NCBI GenBank assembly: GCA_947503175.1
Contig: CANNCO010000001.1
Span: 1 to 64,000, forward strand
DNA length: 64,000 nt
Origin: an uncultured Paracoccaceae bacterium
Lineage (GTDB): Bacteria; Pseudomonadota; Alphaproteobacteria; Rhodobacterales; Rhodobacteraceae
Direction: 5' to 3'
The notes under the pieces are model-generated. The model searched no databases and was not told the DNA's origin. It saw only the letters and a program-made list of their open reading frames with translations. Shown here piece after piece: positions 58,935 to 64,000 of the stretch; the stretch's first letter is position 1, and every line of letters starts with the position of its first letter. Position numbers and translations under genes: made by a program.

Positions 58935-60164
58935 ATGCGCACCGTTCCGCTTCATGAGGCGCGCCAGTTTCCGTTCTGGCGCAGGCCGATCACGCTTCTG
59001 TTCCTGATGGCGGCGGCGATGCCGCTTGCCTTTGCCACATGGTCGGCGCTTCTGAACAACTTCGTCATCGAGGCGGCGCAGTTCACCGGGGTCGAGATCG
59101 GCTGGCTGCATACGATCCGCGAGATCCCGGGCTTTCTGGCCGTGGGTGTGATTGCGATCATCATTTTCGTGCGCGAACAGGTGCTCGGCCTCGTCTCGCT
59201 GATCATGCTGGGCGCAGCGACGGCAGTGACGGCGTGGTTCCCGTCGCTGGGCGGTATTCTGACGGTCACGATGATTTCGTCGATCGGGTTCCATTACTAC
59301 GAGACGGTGAACCAGTCGCTACAGCTTCAGTGGATCGAGAAGGATCGCGCACCGGAGGTTCTGGGCTGGATTGTCGCGGCCGGATCGGCGGCATCGCTTC
59401 TGTCCTACAGCCTTCTGGTCGTGACGTGGAAGACGTTCGACCTGTCCTATAACTTCGTCTACATGATGGCCGGTGGCGCGACGGTGGCCATCGCTGTTTA
59501 TTGCATGATTGCCTATCCGCAATTCGAAGCGCCCAACCCGCAGACCAAGAAGCTGATCCTGCGCCGCCGCTACTGGCTTTACTATGCGCTTCAGTTCATG
59601 TCCGGGGCGCGGCGGCAGATATTCATCGTCTTTGCCGCCTTCATGATGGTGGAGCGGTTCGGGTTCGAGGTGCATCAGGTCACGGCGCTGTTTCTTGTCA
59701 ATTTCATCGCCAACATGCTCTTTGCCCCCCTGATGGGTCGTGCTGTCGGTCATTTCGGCGAACGTAATGCACTGGCCTTTGAATACATCGGGCTGATCTC
59801 GGTGTTTCTGGCCTATGGCGGGATTTACTGGCTGGGCTGGGGCGTTCTGGTGGCAGCCGGATTGTACATCCTTGACCACCTGTTCTTTGCGCTGGCCTTT
59901 GCACTGAAAACCTATTTCCAGAAGATCGCCGATCCTTCGGATATTGCCCCGACGGCCGCCGTGGCCTTTACGATCAACCATATCGCGGCGGTGTTCCTGC
60001 CTGCGGCTTTGGGATATCTCTGGGTCGTCTCGCCGGGCGGTGTCTTCGTTCTGGCGGCCTCGATGGCGGGGATCTCGCTGATCCTTGCGCTGATGATCCC
60101 GCGCCACCCCGAACCCGGTCACGAGACGGTGTTCTCGCGACCGCTTGCCGCGGTTGCCCGCTAG
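58935..60164 (+). CDS. MFS-family transporter
   Basis: A 409-residue membrane protein with about 11-12 helices and charged segments at MFS-like positions (FWRRPITLLFLMAAAMPLAFATWSALLNNFV; PLMGRAVGHFGERNALAFEYIG). The IEAAQFTGVEIGWLHTIREIPGFL region and the central VERFGFEVHQVTALFLVNFIANMLF recall MFS permeases of unknown substrate in roseobacters. No drug-export signature is visible. Single gene. Confidence 0.8.
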   Translation: MRTVPLHEARQFPFWRRPITLLFLMAAAMPLAFATWSALLNNFVIEAAQFTGVEIGWLHTIREIPGFLAVGVIAIIIFVREQVLGLVSLIMLGAATAVTAWFPSLGGILTVTMISSIGFHYYETVNQSLQLQWIEKDRAPEVLGWIVAAGSAASLLSYSLLVVTWKTFDLSYNFVYMMAGGATVAIAVYCMIAYPQFEAPNPQTKKLILRRRYWLYYALQFMSGARRQIFIVFAAFMMVERFGFEVHQVTALFLVNFIANMLFAPLMGRAVGHFGERNALAFEYIGLISVFLAYGGIYWLGWGVLVAAGLYILDHLFFALAFALKTYFQKIADPSDIAPTAAVAFTINHIAAVFLPAALGYLWVVSPGGVFVLAASMAGISLILALMIPRHPEPGHETVFSRPLAAVAR

Positions 60165-60220
60165 ATTGATATGCCGTGCCGCCCTATATCAGAGGCAATG
60201 CGACGCCAAGGAGACATGTG

Positions 60221-60874
60221 ATGTTCCTGTTCCAGAAAAAGAAGTCCGAGATGGTCGACCCCGCAGCCGCGCTGCCGGGCCGCGATACGCCGATCCCGAC
60301 GGCACCCACGCACTTTCTGTCCGATCTGCCGCTGACCCAGGATGTGCCGGACGGCATGGAGGCCGCGATGTTCGGCATGGGCTGTTTCTGGGGCGTGGAG
60401 CGGATGTTCTGGAAGGTTCCGGGCGTGTATCTGACCATGGTCGGATATGCGGGTGGCTTCACGCCGAACCCGACCTATCAGGAGGTATGCTCAGGTCAAA
60501 CCGGCCATAATGAGGTTGTCCGCGTGGTTTATGACCCGGATCAGGTGTCTTACGACGATCTGCTGCGGGTGTTCTGGGAAGGTCACGATCCGACGCAGGG
60601 CATGCGCCAGGGGAATGATATGGGCACCCAATACCGCTCCGGTATCTACACCTATTCCGAAGCACAGAAATCGGCCGCGGTCGCTGCGCAAAAGGCCTTC
60701 CAGAAACGTCTGTCGGCGGCTGGATACGGGGCGATCACGACCGAGATCGTGGACGCGCCCGCGTTCTACTTCGCCGAAGATTATCATCAGCAATACCTCG
60801 CAAAGAACCCCGGAGGGTATTGCGGGATCGGCGGTACAGGCGTGACCTGTCCGATTGGGGCCAACGTCGCCTGA
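60221..60874 (+). CDS. msrA: Peptide-methionine (S)-S-oxide reductase
   Basis: Repairs oxidised methionine, S epimer. ATG 60221 follows CAAGGAGACATG. Catalytic Cys in [14 protein letters not shown], then [49 protein letters not shown], and recycling cysteines in [16 protein letters not shown]. 217 residues. The TTG-start kinase gene follows after 6 bp. Confidence 0.95.
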   Translation: MFLFQKKKSEMVDPAAALPGRDTPIPTAPTHFLSDLPLTQDVPDGMEAAMFGMGCFWGVERMFWKVPGVYLTMVGYAGGFTPNPTYQEVCSGQTGHNEVVRVVYDPDQVSYDDLLRVFWEGHDPTQGMRQGNDMGTQYRSGIYTYSEAQKSAAVAAQKAFQKRLSAAGYGAITTEIVDAPAFYFAEDYHQQYLAKNPGGYCGIGGTGVTCPIGANVA

Positions 60875-60880
60875 CGCGCC

Positions 60881-61429
60881 TTGGATCGGCGCATTCATAT
60901 CACCGGGGCCAGCGGTTGCGGCACGTCAACCCTTGCACGCGTGCTGGCCAACCGGCTGGGCAGTCAGTCTTTTGATACCGACGACTTCTATTGGCAGCCC
61001 ACCGATCCACCGTTTCAGACCCCGCGCCCGATCGCGGACCGGCTGGCGCTGATGGATCAGATGTTCATTCCGCGCGCCGATTGGGTTCTGTCGGGTTCGC
61101 TTCACAGTTGGGGCGCGCCCGTGATGGCGTATGTGACCCATGTGGTGTTTCTTACCCTGTCGCAGGGGGCAAGGCTTGCGCGGCTCAGGGCGCGCGAGCG
61201 GCGCCGGTTCGGTGACCGGATTGCGCCCGGCGGCGATCTCGATGCCGGCCACCGGGGCTTTCTGGACTGGGCCATGGGGTATGACGATCCAGGCAATCAG
61301 GGCCGCAGTCGCGCCAGCCATGAAGCGTGGCTTGCGACGCTGACCCAGCCGGTGATCCGTCTCGATGCAAGCCCCGATCCGTCGACGCTTGCCGATGCGG
61401 CGCTTGACGCGCTGATCGCCGCGGACTAG
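60881..61429 (+). CDS. P-loop adenylate-kinase-like NTPase
   Basis: A 182-residue small kinase-fold protein. TTG 60881 is the only candidate start, because an in-frame stop lies two codons before it. Walker A is GASGCGTSTLARVLA; FDTDDFYWQPTDPPF follows as in AAA/adenylate-kinase-like proteins, and the lid region RLRARERRRFGDRI is Arg-rich. Substrate unknown. It is tightly spaced after msrA and 32 bp before prmA. Confidence 0.75.
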   Translation: MDRRIHITGASGCGTSTLARVLANRLGSQSFDTDDFYWQPTDPPFQTPRPIADRLALMDQMFIPRADWVLSGSLHSWGAPVMAYVTHVVFLTLSQGARLARLRARERRRFGDRIAPGGDLDAGHRGFLDWAMGYDDPGNQGRSRASHEAWLATLTQPVIRLDASPDPSTLADAALDALIAAD

Positions 61430-61461
61430 GCGCGGTGTGATCTGTCGCCGGAAACACCACC

Positions 61462-62337
61462 ATGCCCACATTCACCGCACTGACCACGCTGCCGGGCGAA
61501 GCCCCGGCGCAGGCGCTTGCCTCGGCCCTTGAGGGGGCGCATCCCGAACCCACCGGGATCGGTGTGTTCGAGGTCGAGGATGGATCGGGCCTGTGGGAAG
61601 TCGGCGCGTATTTCGAGGACAAGCCGGACAATGCGGCGCTCGCCGTTCTGGCTGCAGCCTTTGGGGCGGCTGACTTTGTAGTATCCGAACTGCCCGACAC
61701 CGATTGGGTTGCCCATGTCCGGCGCGAGTTGTCGCCGGTCGAGGCGGGCCGTTTCTTCGTTTACGGTAGCCACGATGCCGACAAGGTTCCTGAAGGTCGG
61801 ATTGCCCTTCTGATCGAAGCGGCGATGGCCTTTGGCACCGGCCATCACGGAACGACACTCGGGTGCCTGCGGGCGCTCGACAGGCTCGCCGGTCAGGGGT
61901 TTTCGCCCCGCAACGTCGCCGATATCGGCTGCGGAACCGCCGTTCTCGCGATGGCCGCTGCGCGGCTTTGGGACGTGCCGGTTCTGGCGTCGGACTTCGA
62001 TCCCGTTGCCGTGGATGTGGCCAGGGCGAACCTGGCGGCGAATGACCTGACGGGTCGTGTGACATGTCTTGTGGCCGCGGGTTTCGACCACCCCGATCTG
62101 GCCGCCGAAGCTCCATTCGATCTTGTTTTCGCGAATATCCTCAAGGGACCCTTGATCGAACTTGCCCCGGATATGGCGCGCATGACCGCCCCCGGGGGCC
62201 ATGTGATTCTGTCCGGATTGCTGAATACGCAGGCCGAAGAGATACGCAACGTCTATTCACGTTCCGGGTTCAATCAGGTTAATCAGCAGGAGATTGTCGA
62301 CTGGTCGACCCTAATACTTCTCCGATCGGACATCTGA
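61462..62337 (+). CDS. prmA: Ribosomal protein L11 methyltransferase
   Basis: A 291-residue SAM-dependent methyltransferase acting on ribosomal protein L11. It has EAAMAFGTGHHGTTLGCLRAL, motif I NVADIGCGTAVLAMAAARLW, motif II VLASDFDPVAVDVARANLAAN, and the active-site DLVFANILKGPLIELAP, which is distinctive for PrmA. The N-terminal substrate-recognition domain is present. Confidence 0.93.
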   Translation: MPTFTALTTLPGEAPAQALASALEGAHPEPTGIGVFEVEDGSGLWEVGAYFEDKPDNAALAVLAAAFGAADFVVSELPDTDWVAHVRRELSPVEAGRFFVYGSHDADKVPEGRIALLIEAAMAFGTGHHGTTLGCLRALDRLAGQGFSPRNVADIGCGTAVLAMAAARLWDVPVLASDFDPVAVDVARANLAANDLTGRVTCLVAAGFDHPDLAAEAPFDLVFANILKGPLIELAPDMARMTAPGGHVILSGLLNTQAEEIRNVYSRSGFNQVNQQEIVDWSTLILLRSDI

Positions 62338-62447
62338 AGGCCCAGATTCGTGCATGGCCGCCACGATTGCCATAGTTTGGCCCAATTCAAGATGAACCAT
62401 TCTCCGGTCCCGGGAGGGGGCAGCGAGATTGCCTGATGGAGCGCCCG

Positions 62448-62792
62448 ATGGCCCATACCAACACGCAGAATTTCGATAAAAGACTTGAGAAGATTCTTCG
62501 CAAGCACCAGAAAATGTCGCGCGGCTATGTTCCGACGCTGACCGAAGACGGGCTGATCGTGGCGACGCCACGTCGGCGGGTGCGGCTGCCCTGGCGGGCC
62601 GGCCTGTTTCTTCTTGTGGTCGTCCTTGGCTTCAAGGCCATTCTTCTCGCCGCGATCGGGACAACCGCATATGCTGAACGCGTCGCTGGTCTTCAGGCCG
62701 GAACGCAGATCGAACGGGCTGGCGCCTGGGTCATGACTGCCGATCCGGTAACGGTCTGGCTGTCAGAGCGGATCGTTCTGCTCAAACCCTGA
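62448..62792 (+). CDS. Hypothetical protein with one membrane helix (114 aa)
   Basis: ATG 62448 follows GGAGCGCCCG and is preferred over ATG 62436. Residues 1-50 are basic and soluble (NFDKRLEKILRKHQKMSRGY, ATPRRRVRLPW), then one transmembrane helix (LFLLVVVLGFKAILLAAIG), then a C-terminal segment outside the membrane (LQAGTQIERAGAWVMTADPVT). No family name. A terminator follows. Confidence 0.7.
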   Translation: MAHTNTQNFDKRLEKILRKHQKMSRGYVPTLTEDGLIVATPRRRVRLPWRAGLFLLVVVLGFKAILLAAIGTTAYAERVAGLQAGTQIERAGAWVMTADPVTVWLSERIVLLKP

Positions 62793-62847
62793 TCCCTGCC
62801 GGGACAGGAGTTGTCCTTTCCGTCCTCCACACGCTGATCTCAACGAA

Positions 62848-62881
62848 AAACGGCCGCAACGCTTTCACGCTGCGGCCGTTT
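62848..62881. terminator. Bidirectional terminator between the 114-aa gene and the DUF1127 gene
   Basis: AAACGGCCGCA, 12-nt loop, TGCGGCCGTTT: a perfect 11-bp stem with A- and T-runs at the two ends. It lies between convergent genes and can serve both. Confidence 0.75.
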
Positions 62882-62908
62882 CCTGTTCGGGGGCGTTTGG
62901 ATCCTACC

Positions 62909-63103
62909 CTAGCGGGTGCTGATCCGTTCGATGTCACCACGCACAAGTCCGATATCGTCAAGCTCACGGTCCGAGAGCGCCGACAGGGCCTTGCGGGTTG
63001 CACGAGCGTCGTTCCATGCGACGATCGCCGAAATCAGAGCGGACAGGCGACCCCCGAGAGAGCGTCCGCCCGCATGCGTGCGGTTCAGATCATAGGTGGC
63101 CAT
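62909..63103 (-). CDS. DUF1127 (YjiS-like) small protein
   Basis: ATG 63103, preceded by AAAGGACACTTG, gives 64 residues; the track start is wrong. The C-terminal DUF1127 motif LSALSDRELDDIGLVRGDIERIS is clear, and the N-terminal half is a basic amphipathic helix (RLSALISAIVAWNDARATRKA). Such short Arg-rich proteins affect phosphate, stress and RNA turnover in alphaproteobacteria; in Rhodobacter sphaeroides a DUF1127 gene (CcaF1) is linked to sRNAs. None are seen in this copy. Confidence 0.9.
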   Translation of the reverse strand: MATYDLNRTHAGGRSLGGRLSALISAIVAWNDARATRKALSALSDRELDDIGLVRGDIERISTR

Positions 63104-63437
63104 TTCAAGTGTCCTTTTGGAGTTTCGTAACTTGCCTGCAATCAGGCATAAGCGGCAGATAGAGAGACGCCAGCATCCGGACAAGCGCCGGTTTTGCATT
63201 GCCGATATGCAAGGCGGTCATATCTAAGTTTTTAGCTAAATCATTGTAAATGCTTTTGAAAAACTGCGCGATCTCTGATCAATCACCTATGGCTTCATCC
63301 AGATGGCTGCTATGCCACACGGTAAACGTGGCCCGTCGCGCTTTTCGATGGCCGAAAGGGGGGCGGTGCTTCTTCGTTGGCAGGTGCCACGCCTTGTGTT
63401 ACGCCCTTGGGACAAAAGCAGAACGAGCAGGGCAAAG
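63104..63437. other. Intergenic region between the DUF1127 gene and ruvC
   Basis: No gene. It holds the DUF1127 leader, a TGCCTG-CAAT-CAGGCA hairpin at 63133-63148, an AT-rich promoter (listed separately), and the upstream region of ruvC, where the track ORF 63303 continues without support. Confidence 0.5.
63222..63250 (-). promoter_or_regulatory. Sigma-70-like promoter of the DUF1127 gene
   Basis: On the minus strand TTTACA, 17-bp spacer, TTAGAT: close to the TTGACA/TATAAT consensus, in an AT-rich patch about 120 bp upstream of the start codon. Confidence 0.45.
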
Positions 63438-63941
63438 ATGCGGGTATTGGGGATTGATCCCGGCTTGAGGAACCTCGGCTGGGGTGTCATCGACACGAAC
63501 GGTTCGCGGCTGTCCCACGTCGCCAACGGGATCTGCCGGACCGATGGCGGAGATCTGGCGGAGCGGTTGCTGTCGCTCCATCGCGCATTGACGGATGTGA
63601 TTGCCGCGCACAGGCCCGACACCGCGGCTGTTGAACAGACCTTTGTGAACCGCGACGGTGCGGCGACGCTGAAGCTGGGACAGGCGCGGGGGATCGCCCT
63701 TCTGGTGCCCGCGCAGGCCGGGCTTGCGGTCGGTGAGTATGCGCCCAACGCTGTGAAAAAGACCGTGGTCGGGGTCGGCCATGCGGATAAGGGACAGATT
63801 GCTCACATGGTCAAAATGCAGCTTCCCGGTGCTGATATTGCAGGGGCCGACGCGGCCGATGCTCTGGCCATTGCGATCTGTCATGCCTTCCATCTTCAGA
63901 CGGCAGGACGGGTCGCAAAAGCGATGGAGCAGGCGCGTTGA
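63438..63941 (+). CDS. ruvC: Holliday-junction resolvase RuvC
   Basis: A 167-residue endonuclease that cuts Holliday junctions. The catalytic acidic residues are in [36 protein letters not shown] and [19 protein letters not shown] 63438 is the family start; the 45 residues upstream in the track ORF are spurious. It overlaps the ruvA start (TTGA), as in a ruvCAB operon. Confidence 0.95.
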   Translation: MRVLGIDPGLRNLGWGVIDTNGSRLSHVANGICRTDGGDLAERLLSLHRALTDVIAAHRPDTAAVEQTFVNRDGAATLKLGQARGIALLVPAQAGLAVGEYAPNAVKKTVVGVGHADKGQIAHMVKMQLPGADIAGADAADALAIAICHAFHLQTAGRVAKAMEQAR

Positions 63942-64000
63942 TCGGGCGTATCGCGGGCCGTGTCGATTTTCGCGGCACTGATCACGTGCTGATCGATGTG
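63938..64000 (+). CDS. ruvA: Holliday-junction branch-migration protein RuvA (5' end only)
   Basis: TTG start overlapping the ruvC stop. The 21 codons present read [20 protein letters not shown], matching the RuvA OB-fold N-terminus. The gene continues beyond the window. Confidence 0.85.
   Translation, partial: MIGRIAGRVDFRGTDHVLIDV

Overview
The window is high-GC, densely packed chromosomal DNA of an alphaproteobacterium, most likely a member of the Rhodobacterales (Rhodobacteraceae/Roseobacter type). This rests on family content seen in the proteins: a bacterial phosphatidylcholine synthase, an FeS-type (6-4) photolyase, a short second glutamyl-tRNA synthetase, a YcjX/YcjF pair, a DUF1127 protein and xerC next to a DUF484 gene. 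The species cannot be named from the sequence.

Layout. 0.1-14.9 kb: leuA with a possible leucine leader, a secreted beta-propeller-like protein, an SDR/FeS-photolyase pair, a periplasmic protein of 18 MORN repeats, NAD synthetase, a PAS protein with a degenerate kinase domain, a PfkB sugar kinase, a Tat-exported metallo-beta-lactamase-fold protein, a MATE exporter, gltX and a small zincin. 15.0-19.6 kb: an AT-rich regulatory patch with a 63-aa ORF, a decayed stretch, then a carbohydrate cluster (ribokinase, TIM-barrel isomerase, GntR regulator, P-loop kinase). 19.6-28.3 kb: a compact glycogen operon glgB-glgC-glgA-glgX-pgm, which covers glucose phosphate interconversion, ADP-glucose formation, chain elongation, branching and debranching. 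28.3-31.4 kb: a HupE/UreJ-like protein divergent from a DUF4198 protein (possible metal uptake), an unlisted 47-aa ORF and truA.

31.4-43.3 kb is the accessory part. It starts with a small tyrosine recombinase and holds an internally deleted fatty-acid desaturase, a cold-shock protein, a Crp/Fnr regulator, many small proteins without known function, an overlapping three-gene cassette ending in a secreted protein with seven two-cysteine repeats, a DUF1611 (DgcN-like) gene translationally coupled to a PLP racemase, two small proteins sharing an LPAGxYxIE-type motif, a zinc-ribbon protein and a transglutaminase. It looks like an acquired or rearranged segment.

43.4-64 kb returns to core genes: ycjX-ycjF followed by a cNMP-domain thioredoxin-reductase-like protein that lacks the CxxC, an SDR, a NUDIX hydrolase, a VIT1/CCC1 protein, ileS, pcs, xerC, a DUF484 gene, a transaldolase-like gene, lysE-type exporter, priA, an MFS transporter, msrA, a P-loop kinase, prmA, a DUF1127 gene, ruvC and the start of ruvA at the window edge.

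No rRNA or tRNA gene, CRISPR array or intact insertion sequence was recognised. The points most worth following up are the DUF1611/PLP-racemase pair, the three-gene cassette, the CxxC-less reductase, the leucine-rich frame ahead of leuA, the deleted desaturase and a 21-nt exact repeat shared by two intergenic regions 38 kb apart.
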